From: Paenibacillus wynnii
GTDB taxonomy: Bacteria; Bacillota; Bacilli; Paenibacillales; Paenibacillaceae
Direction: 5' to 3'
DNA length: 64,000 bases
Assembly (NCBI RefSeq): GCF_000757885.1
Contig: NZ_JQCR01000003.1
Span: forward strand, 558,001-622,000
This document shows positions 43,859 to 53,256 of the stretch, piece by piece. Below the pieces are notes generated by a model. It did no database searches, was not told the origin of the DNA, and saw only the letters and a list, made by a program, of their open reading frames with translations. A program made the position numbers and the translations under genes. Numbering within the stretch: position 1 is the stretch's first letter; the number at the start of each line of letters is the position of its first letter.

Positions 43859-44344
43859 ATGGCAATTCGAATGATCGTACTAGAACCGGATGATGTGTTG
43901 CACAAACGGGCAAAAGAAGTAGCAGTAGTTACATCTAATGTTAAAAAACTGCTTGATGATATGGCTCATACAATGTATGACGCTGAAGGTGTGGGATTAG
44001 CAGCGCCGCAAGTAGGGATCCTAAAGCGGTTGATTGTTATAGATGCAGATGATGAGAACGGGTTGATTAAAATGATTAATCCAGAGATCATTCACTCCGA
44101 GGGGGAACAGCTGGGGCCTGAAGGCTGCCTTAGTATCCCGGGAATTAACGGAGATGTACGTCGGGCGGAGACCGTAACTGTTCGTGGCCTTAACCGTGAT
44201 GGTGAAGAAATAACAATTACCGGCAGCGGACTTTTGGCACGGGCGTTTCAGCATGAGATAGATCACCTTAACGGAGTATTGTTTACGGATATTGCTGAGA
44301 AGGTATATGAGATGAAACTTGACCGTATCGAGACTGAGGAGTGA
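43859..44344 (+). CDS. def: Peptide deformylase
   Basis: This 161-residue metalloenzyme removes the formyl group from new proteins. All three motifs are present: GVGLAAPQVG, EGCLSIP and HEIDHLNG, giving the Cys and two His metal ligands and the catalytic Glu. It is the type 1 short form. AAGGAAGGTG lies upstream of ATG 43859. Its stop region contains the GAGGAG used by fmt. Confidence 0.97.
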   Translation: MAIRMIVLEPDDVLHKRAKEVAVVTSNVKKLLDDMAHTMYDAEGVGLAAPQVGILKRLIVIDADDENGLIKMINPEIIHSEGEQLGPEGCLSIPGINGDVRRAETVTVRGLNRDGEEITITGSGLLARAFQHEIDHLNGVLFTDIAEKVYEMKLDRIETEE

Positions 44345-44349
44345 ACAAA

Positions 44350-45300
44350 ATGAAGATTGTGTTCATGGGCACACCTGCCTTTGCGGTACCGTGTCTGCAA
44401 ATGCTGGTTGAAGAAGGTTACAATGTCGTGGCTGTGTTGACCCAGCCCGATCGGCCGCAGGGCAGAAAGAAGACCCTTACGCCCTCACCAGTCAAGGAAG
44501 CAGCATTATCTCTAGGTCTGCCCGTCTTGCAGCCTGAACGATTGCGCCGTGGGGAGGCTGTAGAAGAGCTTGCTGCCTATGAGCCCGAGTTGATTATAAC
44601 AGCCGCATACGGGCAAATATTGCCAAAAGCAGTGCTGGATTTGCCGGTGCGCGGCTGTGTAAATGTCCATGGTTCATTACTCCCGAAATACCGCGGAGGT
44701 GCACCTATTCAGCGTTCCGTGATCAACGGAGAGAAGATGACAGGTGTCACATTGATGTATATGGCTGAAGGTCTGGATACCGGGGATATGATCTCGAAGG
44801 TGGAGGTTCCGATTGACGAGGCCGATACGGCGGGTACACTGTTCGAGAAGCTAAGCTTGGCCGGCAGGGATTTGTTGAAGTCGGAGATGCAGCGCTTGGT
44901 AGCCGGACCTGTTCCTGCGATACCTCAGGATGACAGCGAAGCTACTTATGCTCCTAATCTTAAAAGAGAAGATGAGCGGATAGACTGGAATGCTGGCTCC
45001 AGGGATATTTACAACCGGATACGTGGATTAGTACCGTTTTCCGGTGTGTTTACACTTTGGAATGAAGAGACGTTCAAGGTTTGGGCGGCAGCAAATCCCT
45101 CGAATACTCCCGGTTCAACGTATAAATCGACAAATGCAGTGCCCGGTACGGTTCTTGCATTGAATGAGCAAGGTATTCTAGTGAAGACCGGAGACGGGGT
45201 TCTAGTTCTAACTTCTGTTCAGCCTGCCGGTAAAAAAGCCATGAGTGCAAGCGACTTTGCCCGTGGCGGGTCCATGAAGCCCGGCATGGTGCTGGTGTGA
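44350..45300 (+). CDS. fmt: Methionyl-tRNA formyltransferase
   Basis: This 316-residue enzyme transfers a formyl group from 10-formyl-THF to initiator Met-tRNA. It starts MKIVFMGTPAFAVPCL, has VNVHGSLLPKYRGGAPIQRSVINGE (catalytic Asn-His) and a C-terminal beta-barrel domain from about 205. GTG 44341 overlaps the def stop, but GAGGAG at 44335 suits ATG 44350. It forms the def-fmt-rsmB unit found across Firmicutes. Confidence 0.97.
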   Translation: MKIVFMGTPAFAVPCLQMLVEEGYNVVAVLTQPDRPQGRKKTLTPSPVKEAALSLGLPVLQPERLRRGEAVEELAAYEPELIITAAYGQILPKAVLDLPVRGCVNVHGSLLPKYRGGAPIQRSVINGEKMTGVTLMYMAEGLDTGDMISKVEVPIDEADTAGTLFEKLSLAGRDLLKSEMQRLVAGPVPAIPQDDSEATYAPNLKREDERIDWNAGSRDIYNRIRGLVPFSGVFTLWNEETFKVWAAANPSNTPGSTYKSTNAVPGTVLALNEQGILVKTGDGVLVLTSVQPAGKKAMSASDFARGGSMKPGMVLV

Positions 45301-46709
45301 CTCCGGGCGATAACGGCAAGGGCCGTAACAAAGGGCATAGTATTAATCCCAAACCTAGAGCATTAACAGCCAGGGAGGTTGCACTTGATGTGCTTGTTCG
45401 TGTGGATGAGCAGGGAGCTTACAGTAATTTGCTTCTGAACAGCAGCTTGCAAAAATCTGGATTAAGCAGAGAAGATGCCGGGCTTGCTACAGAGCTTGTA
45501 TACGGTACAATCTCACGGCTGATTACGCTGGATTTTGTGCTGGAGCAGTTTGTTAGCAAAGGGCTTGTCAAACTGCAACCTTGGGTCCGGAGTTTACTTC
45601 GGCTCAGTCTCTATCAGATCATGTATCTAGATCGAATTCCTTCACACGCGGCTGTTAATGAAGCGGTTAATATCTCCAAAAAACGCGGACATCAGGGGAT
45701 TTCCGGTATGGTAAACGGCGTTCTCCGTAGTGTACTGCGGGCCGGAGACCTGCCGGTTTTGCCGGGAAATCTAAGTGAGGCCAAACGTATCTCTCTCCAG
45801 CATTCACACCCTTTATGGATGGTGAAGCGCTGGATAGCTGAATATGGTGCGGAGATAGCAGAGGCCATATGTGCTGCTAATAATGAACCACCTGCAGTAA
45901 GTGTTCGGGTAAATACAACTTTGATTAGCCGCGAAAAGCTGCTCAATGAAATGCAGGAGCAGGGGCTGAACGCACTAGCTTCTGAGGTTAGTCCGTATGG
46001 TATTGTGGTCAAAGGCGGAGGCAATATGGCTCTTACACCATGGTATCGTGACGGTTATCTGTCGATTCAGGATGAGAGTTCTATGCTCGTAGCTGAAGCT
46101 GTAGCTCCTGAGCCCGGGATGAAAGTTCTTGATTGCTGTGCAGCTCCAGGCGGTAAAACCGCTCACATGGCTGAGCTCATGAAAGACGAGGGCTATATTT
46201 ACGCTAATGATCTTCATCTCCATAAGGCCAAGCTAATCTCTGATCAGGCAGTGCGCCTCGGGTTGGAGAGCATTGTAATAGGCAGTGTAGATGCAATGGA
46301 TTTAGATAGTACTTGTGAGCATTCTTCCTTTGATCGGATATTATTGGATGCTCCTTGCTCCGGTCTGGGAGTTATTCGCCGCAAGCCCGATTTGAAATGG
46401 CGCAAAGAACCTGAAGATGTAGCAAGTATTGCTGCATTACAGAAGGGACTTTTAGAATCGGTCTCGAAACTGCTTAAGCCAGGAGGTATGCTGGTATATA
46501 GTACCTGTACGACGGAGCAGGCAGAGAACAGCGATATCGTCACCTCCTTTTTAGATATGAATCCGGACTTTACCGCAATAACTTTTTCGTCTCCAATATG
46601 GGGTCGCCTTCAGGAAACTGCACTGGCAAGAGGAGAAGGGATTCAAATTTTACCGAATCATTTTGGAAGTGACGGGTTCTATATTTCCTGTCTTCAGCGT
46701 CGCTTGTAG
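45297..46709 (+). CDS. rsmB: 16S rRNA m5C967 methyltransferase RsmB (Sun/Fmu)
   Basis: This 470-residue protein has an N-terminal NusB-like RNA-binding domain (about 20-150) and a SAM-dependent methyltransferase domain. Visible motifs are VLDCCAAPGGKTAHMAE, DAPCSGLGVIRRKPD with Cys354, and YSTCTTEQAENSD with Cys404; the two cysteines are the catalytic pair of m5C RNA methylases. The start is GTG 45297, overlapping the fmt stop as GTGA, so translation is coupled. Confidence 0.95.
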   Translation: MTPGDNGKGRNKGHSINPKPRALTAREVALDVLVRVDEQGAYSNLLLNSSLQKSGLSREDAGLATELVYGTISRLITLDFVLEQFVSKGLVKLQPWVRSLLRLSLYQIMYLDRIPSHAAVNEAVNISKKRGHQGISGMVNGVLRSVLRAGDLPVLPGNLSEAKRISLQHSHPLWMVKRWIAEYGAEIAEAICAANNEPPAVSVRVNTTLISREKLLNEMQEQGLNALASEVSPYGIVVKGGGNMALTPWYRDGYLSIQDESSMLVAEAVAPEPGMKVLDCCAAPGGKTAHMAELMKDEGYIYANDLHLHKAKLISDQAVRLGLESIVIGSVDAMDLDSTCEHSSFDRILLDAPCSGLGVIRRKPDLKWRKEPEDVASIAALQKGLLESVSKLLKPGGMLVYSTCTTEQAENSDIVTSFLDMNPDFTAITFSSPIWGRLQETALARGEGIQILPNHFGSDGFYISCLQRRL

Positions 46710-46731
46710 CAGCACTGCTTCTATAAGGCAA

Positions 46732-46769
46732 TCCCGCCTGCCGGGCTCTCCCGGTGGGCCTTTCTTTTA
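46732..46769 (+). terminator. Possible terminator between rsmB and rlmN
   Basis: CCCGCCTGCCGGG and CCCGGTGGGC pair imperfectly around CTCT, followed by CTTTCTTTT. The tail is T-rich but not continuous, so it may be leaky. Confidence 0.5.
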
Positions 46770-46849
46770 CCGTGTCTAAATTTTATGTTAAAATAGGAAG
46801 AATGAGAAATAATAAGCATATCCTTATGAAAGAACAGGTGCTAACTATA

Positions 46850-47890
46850 ATGAAACATTTAATATATGATTTTTCTCTGGAAGAGTTACAGCAATGGGCC
46901 AAAGACAATGGAGAACCGGCTTTTCGCGGTGGGCAGATTTTTGACTGGCTATATGTGAAACGTGTAAGTGAATTCGAAGCAATGAGCAACCTCTCCAAAG
47001 GTCTGCGTGAAAAGCTTCAAGAACAATTTTCAATAGATGCGTTAAAAGAAATAACGAAGCTGGAGTCTAAGGACGGTACGGTTAAATTCCTGTTCGGTCT
47101 GCATGATGATCATGCGATTGAGACAGTAATCATGAAGCATAACTACGGCAACAGCGTTTGTGTAACCACACAGGTCGGCTGCCGAATTGGGTGTACTTTC
47201 TGCGCGTCTACCCTTGGAGGTTTGAAGCGTGACTTGACGGCAGGCGAGATTGTTGCTCAGGTGGTCCGCTCCCAACAAATTCTGGATGCCCGTGGTGAAC
47301 GTGTCAGCAGCATCGTAATTATGGGTACCGGAGAACCGTTTGAGAACTATGATGCAACCATGAGATTTTTACGTCTGATGATCCATGAAAAGGGTCTTAA
47401 TATAGGACAACGCCATATCACGGTATCCACCAGCGGTATTGTGCCAAACATTTATAAATTCGCGGATGAGGATACGCAGATCAATCTGGCGATCTCCATT
47501 CACGCACCTAACGATGCGCTGCGTTCCAAGCTGATGCCGGTTAATCGGCGTTACCCTTTTGACGATGTAATTGAATCCTTGCGTTATTACCAGGCCAAAA
47601 CAGGTCGGCGCGTAAGCTTTGAATATGCGTTGATCGGCGGAGTTAATGACCAGCCGGAGCATGCCGAAGAATTGGCCGGAGTGCTGAAAACGATGCTGTG
47701 TCACGTCAACCTGATTCCGGTAAATCACGTTCCGGAACGCAAATATGTTCGAACTTCCCGTAATGACATCTTTGAATTTCAACGGATATTGGCAGATCAT
47801 GGAGTGAATGTTACAATACGCCGTGAGCAAGGCCATGATATCGCAGCCGCGTGCGGACAGCTGCGCGCTAAACACATGGAGTTGGGGTGA
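46850..47890 (+). CDS. rlmN: 23S rRNA/tRNA A2503/A37 methyltransferase RlmN
   Basis: This 346-residue radical-SAM methylase has the cluster motif as Cys111-x3-Cys115-x2-Cys118 in [13 protein letters not shown]. Typical flanks are [18 protein letters not shown] and the C-terminal [15 protein letters not shown] with the catalytic cysteine. It makes 2-methyladenosine in 23S rRNA and some tRNAs. Several in-frame starts exist from 46754; AGGTG fits ATG 46850 and yields [13 protein letters not shown], the usual length. Confidence 0.94.
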   Translation: MKHLIYDFSLEELQQWAKDNGEPAFRGGQIFDWLYVKRVSEFEAMSNLSKGLREKLQEQFSIDALKEITKLESKDGTVKFLFGLHDDHAIETVIMKHNYGNSVCVTTQVGCRIGCTFCASTLGGLKRDLTAGEIVAQVVRSQQILDARGERVSSIVIMGTGEPFENYDATMRFLRLMIHEKGLNIGQRHITVSTSGIVPNIYKFADEDTQINLAISIHAPNDALRSKLMPVNRRYPFDDVIESLRYYQAKTGRRVSFEYALIGGVNDQPEHAEELAGVLKTMLCHVNLIPVNHVPERKYVRTSRNDIFEFQRILADHGVNVTIRREQGHDIAAACGQLRAKHMELG

Positions 47891-47896
47891 GGATAT

Positions 47897-48673
47897 TTGA
47901 TCAGAACAGTTCATGCCAGCGACATTGGTCGGGTACGTTCCGTCAATGAAGATTCAGTCTGGGTCGGCGCTACGCGCCACGGTTATACGCTTGGCATTAT
48001 CGCCGATGGAATGGGCGGACATCAGGCCGGTGACATCGCAAGCAAGCTCGCACTAAATGATATGAAAGGCAAGCTTGACAGCCTTCAGCCAGATATTTCT
48101 GATGATGGGCTGAGGGAAGCCCTGTCAACCGCAATACTGGAGGCAAACGATACTGTCTTTAAGGAAGCGTCCAGTGACGAGAAGTATCACAATATGGGTA
48201 CTACAGTCGTTGCTGCACTGCTGAAAGGATCAGCCGGATATATCGGCCACATCGGGGACAGCAGAGCTTACAAGGTAAAGGAAGGTATTGCGACTCAGTT
48301 AACTGAAGATCATACGCTGGTCAATGAGCTGTTCAAGAACGGACAGATCAGCCAGGAGGAGCTTGAACACCATCCTCGCCGCAATGTACTTACTAGAGCA
48401 CTGGGGACGGATGCGGAAACCAAGGTTGATCTAACAGCTGTAGTCCTAGATCCCGGGGAAGTACTGCTCCTATGCAGTGATGGCTTAAGTAATTTTGTCA
48501 GCACTGAGCATTTGGGGAAGGTAGCAGGGATATTGGAAATAACGCTAGAGGAAAGAGCGGACCGATTACTTCAGCTGGCATTACTTGCTGGCGGCGGCGA
48601 TAACATCAGCGTCGCTATGTTAGAACATCATGAAGAGGCCTCTGTGCCCGAAGCAAAGGGGTGGGACTTATGA
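47897..48673 (+). CDS. prpC: PP2C-type protein phosphatase PrpC (Stp1)
   Basis: This 258-residue Mn/Mg-dependent phosphatase reverses PrkC phosphorylation. Motifs are RSVNEDS, IADGMGGHQAGD, GHIGDSRAYK, LCSDGLSNFV and GGGDNISV, giving the metal-binding aspartates. The start is TTG 47897 with GGTGAGGA just upstream; no better start is available. The stop overlaps prkC as ATGA. Confidence 0.94.
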   Translation: MIRTVHASDIGRVRSVNEDSVWVGATRHGYTLGIIADGMGGHQAGDIASKLALNDMKGKLDSLQPDISDDGLREALSTAILEANDTVFKEASSDEKYHNMGTTVVAALLKGSAGYIGHIGDSRAYKVKEGIATQLTEDHTLVNELFKNGQISQEELEHHPRRNVLTRALGTDAETKVDLTAVVLDPGEVLLLCSDGLSNFVSTEHLGKVAGILEITLEERADRLLQLALLAGGGDNISVAMLEHHEEASVPEAKGWDL

Positions 48674-50847
48674 TCGGTCACGAATTGGGCGGCCGTTACC
48701 AAGTCATCGAACGGATAGGTGGAGGCGGAATGGCGCTCGTATATAGAGCCCATGATATATTGTTGAACCGAAACGTCGCTATTAAAGTTTTACGCAGTCA
48801 GTTTGTGCATGATGAAGAATTTATTCGCCGGTTCCGGCGGGAGGCGCAATCTGCAGCTTCCTTATCTCATCCGAATGTAGTCAGTATTTATGATGTAGGA
48901 CAGGAAGACGAAATTCATTATATCGTTATGGAATATATTGAAGGCAAGAATTTGAATGAAATCATAAAAGAACGATCCTCACTTCAAGTAGATGAGTCTG
49001 TGCGTATTGCTTCGCAGATTTGCGACGCACTAGATCATGCGCACCAGAATCAGATTATTCACCGTGATATCAAGCCTCATAATATACTAATTGGACGTAA
49101 TGGAAGAGTCAAAGTGACTGATTTTGGTATTGCACGCGCGGTTACCTCCACAACGATTACACAAACCGGCTCCGTTGTTGGTTCAGTACATTATTTTTCT
49201 CCGGAGCATGCTAAGGGTGTAACTACTGGCGAGAAATCCGATTTGTATTCCCTAGGTATTGTATTGTACCAGATGCTGACTGGATGCTTGCCTTTTTTAG
49301 GGGAAAGTCCAATTAGTATTGCCTTAAAGCACCTGCAAGAGGATTTTGAAGAGCCTAAGAAACTGAATCCATTAATTCCGCAGAGTGTGGAGAACGTAAT
49401 TCTAAGATCCATGCGTAAGAATCCGGAGGAACGGTATCATTCTGCCAAGGAAATGCTACAGGATTTGGAAACCTGCCTGCTCCCGGAACGTCGAAGTGAG
49501 TCAAAGGTAGACTTCCATGATGAATATGATGAGGACAAGACTCGCATCATTCCTGCTATCAAACCTCTTCCAAGAGGGAGCGGCTCCCGCAACGGAGGCA
49601 GTGACAGGATGCAACGGGCAGAGGAAGAGTATCCAGTGACCAAAGGAAAGAAGAAATGGCTCAGTCCTGCATTATGGATTGGACTTACCTTACTGCTTCT
49701 AGTGGCCATGTTTAGCGTTGTGTGGTATGTGAAATCCATGTTGGACGTTCCAGAGGTGGCTGTACCTTATGTGGTCAATATGTCTCTTGAGGATGCAAAG
49801 CTTAAACTGGATGAAGTGGGTCTACTAATAGATGATCCAGTGATCAAGGAGTACAACCCCAACTTCGCTGAAGGTATTGTCTTTGACCAAAACAAGCCTG
49901 AGGAAACGATGGTGAAAAAAGGCACAAGTATTGTGCTTTCAGTGAGTACAGCTAAACCTATGGCAAACATGCTGGACTTTTCTGGAAAGACACTTGAAGA
50001 AGCAACCAAAGCTTTGATTGCTCTAGGGGTAACTGAGAATCGGATTACTTCGGACAACCGTAATAGCTCAGACGTAGAGCCAGGGCTAATCATCACGCAG
50101 GACCCGCTTCCGAACAGCAAATTTGACCCGGAAACGGCTCAGGTTACAATTATCGTGAGTAAAGGCGAAGAAAGTGTTGATATGCCCGACCTAACCGGCC
50201 TTACTGAGAAAGAGGCTGAAGCGAAGCTTGAGGAATTCAATCTTGTGCTTGGTGACGTGAAGGAAGATTCCAGCTTTACTGTAGACAAGGGCAAGGTTAC
50301 AAAACAATGGCCTTATGATAAAGGTACCCCGGTTGCACCAGGAACCAAAATAACCATTTATTTAAGCACAGGCTATCCACCGGAAGCTCTAGAATATACT
50401 TTTAATCTACCTGTTGCTCCTACACAAATTGGTAAAAAGACCAAGATGCGAATTGTATTTGCAGATGCACGAAACAATGGTGAGAACCAAGAATGGGGAA
50501 CCCGGTCAGTTGGTAAAAGTCAGGTGTTGTCTGTAAATCTGGTGTTAGCGCCGAATAAGGATGGGGTTGTCTCGCTATATCGTGATGGCGAATTCTTTGA
50601 GACTTATCTGGTTTCCTATATGGATGCCAAAAATAATACGGTGCCGATACCAGAGCAAGTGGGAGAACCTACGCCGGAGCCTACACAGCAACCAACGGAA
50701 CAGCCAGCTACCCAAGACCCGGCAACGGATCCAACCATCGCTCCTGTAGATCCAGGGGATGGCAGTACAGAGAATGGGGAAGTAGATCAGACTGGATTCC
50801 AAAGTGGTAATGTTAAAGGTAAAGGGAAAGCAAAGAACGGCAATTGA
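48670..50847 (+). CDS. prkC: PrkC, membrane Ser/Thr kinase with PASTA domains
   Basis: This 725-residue kinase has a cytosolic domain (about 8-270) with IGGGGMALVYRAHD, AIKVL, HRDIKPHN near residue 131 and DFGIAR. A juxtamembrane linker and one membrane helix (about 332-355) lead to three PASTA domains (about 360-430, 430-502, 503-570). A further extracellular domain follows, then a Pro/Thr/Glu-rich tail ending KGKGKAKNGN. It senses muropeptides or lipid II and in spores triggers germination. The low-complexity tail is longer than in B. subtilis PrkC (648 residues). ATG 48670 follows GGGGTGG and overlaps prpC. Confidence 0.95.
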   Translation: MIGHELGGRYQVIERIGGGGMALVYRAHDILLNRNVAIKVLRSQFVHDEEFIRRFRREAQSAASLSHPNVVSIYDVGQEDEIHYIVMEYIEGKNLNEIIKERSSLQVDESVRIASQICDALDHAHQNQIIHRDIKPHNILIGRNGRVKVTDFGIARAVTSTTITQTGSVVGSVHYFSPEHAKGVTTGEKSDLYSLGIVLYQMLTGCLPFLGESPISIALKHLQEDFEEPKKLNPLIPQSVENVILRSMRKNPEERYHSAKEMLQDLETCLLPERRSESKVDFHDEYDEDKTRIIPAIKPLPRGSGSRNGGSDRMQRAEEEYPVTKGKKKWLSPALWIGLTLLLLVAMFSVVWYVKSMLDVPEVAVPYVVNMSLEDAKLKLDEVGLLIDDPVIKEYNPNFAEGIVFDQNKPEETMVKKGTSIVLSVSTAKPMANMLDFSGKTLEEATKALIALGVTENRITSDNRNSSDVEPGLIITQDPLPNSKFDPETAQVTIIVSKGEESVDMPDLTGLTEKEAEAKLEEFNLVLGDVKEDSSFTVDKGKVTKQWPYDKGTPVAPGTKITIYLSTGYPPEALEYTFNLPVAPTQIGKKTKMRIVFADARNNGENQEWGTRSVGKSQVLSVNLVLAPNKDGVVSLYRDGEFFETYLVSYMDAKNNTVPIPEQVGEPTPEPTQQPTEQPATQDPATDPTIAPVDPGDGSTENGEVDQTGFQSGNVKGKGKAKNGN

Positions 50848-50886
50848 GTAGAGAAACCAAACTCAGGAGAGGAAGGCTCACTATGT

Positions 50887-51792
50887 ATGCCTGAAGGAGT
50901 AATTATTAAGGCTTTAAGCGGATATTATTACGTCAAACCGCTTCGGGAAGGGGCAATAGCCTCGGAGGTAACAGCTGTAACATGCAGAGGGCGTGGTGTC
51001 TTCAAAAACAGAGGAATTACCCCCCTTGTTGGTGATCGGGTAATCTATGTTCTAACAGAAAACGGAGAAGGTACGGTTACTGAAATTCTGCCGAGAATTT
51101 CCGAACTGATAAGGCCAACTGTCGCTAATGTTAGTCTAGCAGTACTGCTGTTTTCTGTTCGCGAGCCGGATATGAATCTGAACTTATTGGATAAATTTCT
51201 GGTACACATAGAACATTCCGGGATTGAAACGTTGATTGTTCTTACCAAACAGGATTTAGCAGAAAATGACCAAGAAACAACAAACCAAGTTAAAGAATTA
51301 TATCAGCGTATTGGTTATGAAGTGATGGTTACCAGCTCACTGACGGGTTCCGGAAGTGAAGACCTGCGCAAACGGTTATCAGGGATCATCAGTGTGTTTT
51401 CCGGACAATCTGGCGTGGGCAAGTCAACTTTACTGAATCGGATTGTACCCGGCCTCCTTCTGGAGACAGGTGAGATTAGTCTGAGACTTGGTAGAGGACG
51501 CCATACAACCCGTCATGTTGAGCTGATGGATATTGGAGAGGGCGGATTTGTAGCAGACACTCCCGGCTTTAGCCAGTTGGACTTCCTCGAACTTGAAGTC
51601 GATGAACTCTCTGCTTGCTTCCGTGAATTTGTCCCTCTTGCGGAACAATGTAAATTTCGCGGATGTAGTCATCTGCATGAACCGGATTGCCGCGTAATTG
51701 AAGCTTTGGAAGCAGGGAATATCTCGATGAGCCGTTATGAACATTACAAGCTGTTTTATCAAGAAATGAAGGATAAGAAGCGGAGGTACTGA
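50887..51792 (+). CDS. rsgA: RsgA (CpgA), circularly permuted ribosome small-subunit GTPase
   Basis: This 301-residue GTPase has an N-terminal OB fold and then G motifs in permuted order: TKQD (G4) before GQSGVGKST (G1) and DTPGF (G3). A C-terminal zinc finger has CKFRGCSHLHEPDC. It matures the 30S subunit; in B. subtilis it also affects the cell wall and is a PrkC substrate, matching the neighbour. GGAGAGGAAGG lies upstream of ATG 50887. Confidence 0.96.
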   Translation: MPEGVIIKALSGYYYVKPLREGAIASEVTAVTCRGRGVFKNRGITPLVGDRVIYVLTENGEGTVTEILPRISELIRPTVANVSLAVLLFSVREPDMNLNLLDKFLVHIEHSGIETLIVLTKQDLAENDQETTNQVKELYQRIGYEVMVTSSLTGSGSEDLRKRLSGIISVFSGQSGVGKSTLLNRIVPGLLLETGEISLRLGRGRHTTRHVELMDIGEGGFVADTPGFSQLDFLELEVDELSACFREFVPLAEQCKFRGCSHLHEPDCRVIEALEAGNISMSRYEHYKLFYQEMKDKKRRY

Positions 51793-51796
51793 CTCG

Positions 51797-52462
51797 ATGA
51801 TTATTATTGCCCCATCCCTATTGTCGGCGGATTTCGCCGCTCTGGGTGCTGAAGTAGCAGAAGCTGAGGCCAGCGGTGCGGATTGGATTCATGTAGATGT
51901 AATGGATGGACATTTTGTGCCCAATATTACCCTGGGCCCCTCAATTGTAAAAGCAGTGTCAGCTCATACGTCATTGCCGCTTGATGTTCATCTGATGATT
52001 GAAGCACCCGAACGTTATATTGCTGATTTTGCTGCCGCAGGCGCCGGAGTAATTACAGTTCATGCAGAAGCTTGCATCCACTTACATCGTGTCATTCACC
52101 AAATTAAGGAGCTTGGGCTTTTGGCTGGCGTGGCGATAAATCCAGGGACTCCTGCAGCTGCGATTCGTGAAGTGCTTATGGATGTAGATATGGTGCTGGT
52201 GATGACAGTGAACCCCGGTTTTGGAGGTCAAGCGTTCATACCTGCGACTTTGCGTAAAATTCGGCAGATTCGCCAGTGGGCGAATGAAGTGAATCCCGGT
52301 CTTCGTATTGAAGTGGACGGTGGCATTGCGGAGTCAACGGCTGCATTGGTTGCTGAAGCCGGAGCGGACGTATTAGTGGCTGGCAACGCGGTATTTGGAC
52401 GGAGTGACCGTACAGCGGCGATTGCCTCCATTCGTGCAGCAGCGAATGAAAAGGCCCAATAA
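51797..52462 (+). CDS. rpe: Ribulose-phosphate 3-epimerase
   Basis: This 221-residue TIM-barrel enzyme of the pentose phosphate pathway opens with APSLLSADFAALGAEV. It has HVDVMDGHFVPNITLGP (metal-binding His and Asp), the His of DVHLMIEAPERY, VMTVNPGFGGQ and EVDGGI. CGGAGGT precedes ATG 51797, which is four bases after rsgA. It ends the prpC-prkC-rsgA-rpe run. In B. subtilis thiN follows; here it is absent. Confidence 0.96.
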   Translation: MIIIAPSLLSADFAALGAEVAEAEASGADWIHVDVMDGHFVPNITLGPSIVKAVSAHTSLPLDVHLMIEAPERYIADFAAAGAGVITVHAEACIHLHRVIHQIKELGLLAGVAINPGTPAAAIREVLMDVDMVLVMTVNPGFGGQAFIPATLRKIRQIRQWANEVNPGLRIEVDGGIAESTAALVAEAGADVLVAGNAVFGRSDRTAAIASIRAAANEKAQ

Positions 52463-52515
52463 GAGGCCAATAAGAAGACTTGAGGTAATAGGATAAGCCC
52501 CATACGCATAAATAT

Positions 52516-52551
52516 GGTTACATGAGCAGAAATCTCATGTAGCCTTTTTTT
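52516..52551 (+). terminator. Terminator after rpe
   Basis: GGTTACATGAG pairs with CTCATGTAGCC (one G-U), seven-base loop, T7. The remaining bases to spoVM (52552-52680) contain no other gene that I can support. Confidence 0.85.
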
Positions 52552-52692
52552 ATTGAAATATAAGAAAGAAATAAGGTTCCCACAATCTTCTTATATTTCT
52601 TCTTATGGAACGGAGAGGACTGCAATGCCGTTTCGTTTCGGATTCAGAGTAAGTCTCCTACCGTAAGGCATGAAATGATGGGAGGGTGAATT

Positions 52693-52773
52693 ATGAAATT
52701 TTACACATTCAAGCTACCGAGATTTTTGGGAGGTTTTGTGAAAGCAATTCTGAACACATTTCAGAAAAGCTGA
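52693..52773 (+). CDS. spoVM: SpoVM, small spore-coat anchoring peptide
   Basis: This 26-residue ORF reads MKFYTFKLPRFLGGFVKAIL and then six residues ending QKS. It matches B. subtilis SpoVM (26 residues) closely, including Pro9, which is needed for recognition of the convex forespore membrane, and the amphipathic helix. SpoVM recruits SpoIVA to start coat assembly and inhibits FtsH. GGGAGGGTG lies five bases upstream. The position between rpe and rpmB is also that of B. subtilis. Expression there is sigma-E dependent; I could not place a sure sigma-E promoter. Confidence 0.95.
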   Translation: MKFYTFKLPRFLGGFVKAILNTFQKS

Positions 52774-52796
52774 GTCCCTAAAACAAAAGAAAACAT

Positions 52797-52834
52797 GAAA
52801 AAAAGCACCTTACAAATGTAAAGGGTGCTTTTTG
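52797..52834. terminator. Bidirectional terminator between spoVM and rpmB
   Basis: AAAAGCACCTTAC pairs with GTAAAGGGTGCTTTT with a bulge; A-tract and T-tract flanks serve both converging genes. Confidence 0.8.
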
Positions 52835-52875
52835 CTTGATAAAAAATATAGGTCGAGTCTGGAAGTTTCTAGAAA

Positions 52876-53064
52876 CTAGACGCGCTCAACTTTACCGGAT
52901 TTCAAAGCACGGGTGCTGACGTATACGCGTTTCGGTTTGCCGTTTACCAAGATACGGACCTTCTGAACGTTAACTCCCCAAGTACGACGATTACGGTTGT
53001 TTGCGTGAGACACGTTGTTTCCAGTACTTGGGCTTTTGCCTGTTACTGCACATTTGCGGGACAT
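52876..53064 (-). CDS. rpmB: Ribosomal protein L28
   Basis: A 62-residue basic protein: [25 protein letters not shown] and the end [17 protein letters not shown] are standard L28. Only one cysteine remains of the zinc-binding set, so it is the zinc-free form. GGAGGTG lies upstream of ATG 53064 on the minus strand. It is monocistronic, in the opposite direction to its neighbours as in B. subtilis. Confidence 0.97.
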   Translation of the reverse strand: MSRKCAVTGKSPSTGNNVSHANNRNRRTWGVNVQKVRILVNGKPKRVYVSTRALKSGKVERV

Positions 53065-53112
53065 ATATTACACCTCCTTGTTACTTACACCTGCATAAAA
53101 CAATACTTAAAT

Positions 53113-53142
53113 ATAATATCACAGTAAAAAATGCTACGTCAA
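53113..53142 (-). promoter_or_regulatory. Sigma-A promoter of rpmB
   Basis: On the minus strand TTGACG (53142-53137), 18 bases, TATTAT (53118-53113), about 50 bases before the ATG. Confidence 0.6.
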
Positions 53143-53256
53143 CCGATTCAAAAACATTTATTTCTTTTGTCTCTTATAGTACAATATATATTAGTGTATT
53201 ATGTCCAGTTAATGAATGCGTTGATTAGGCATGAAGTGTAGGAAGGGGAATTCTCA

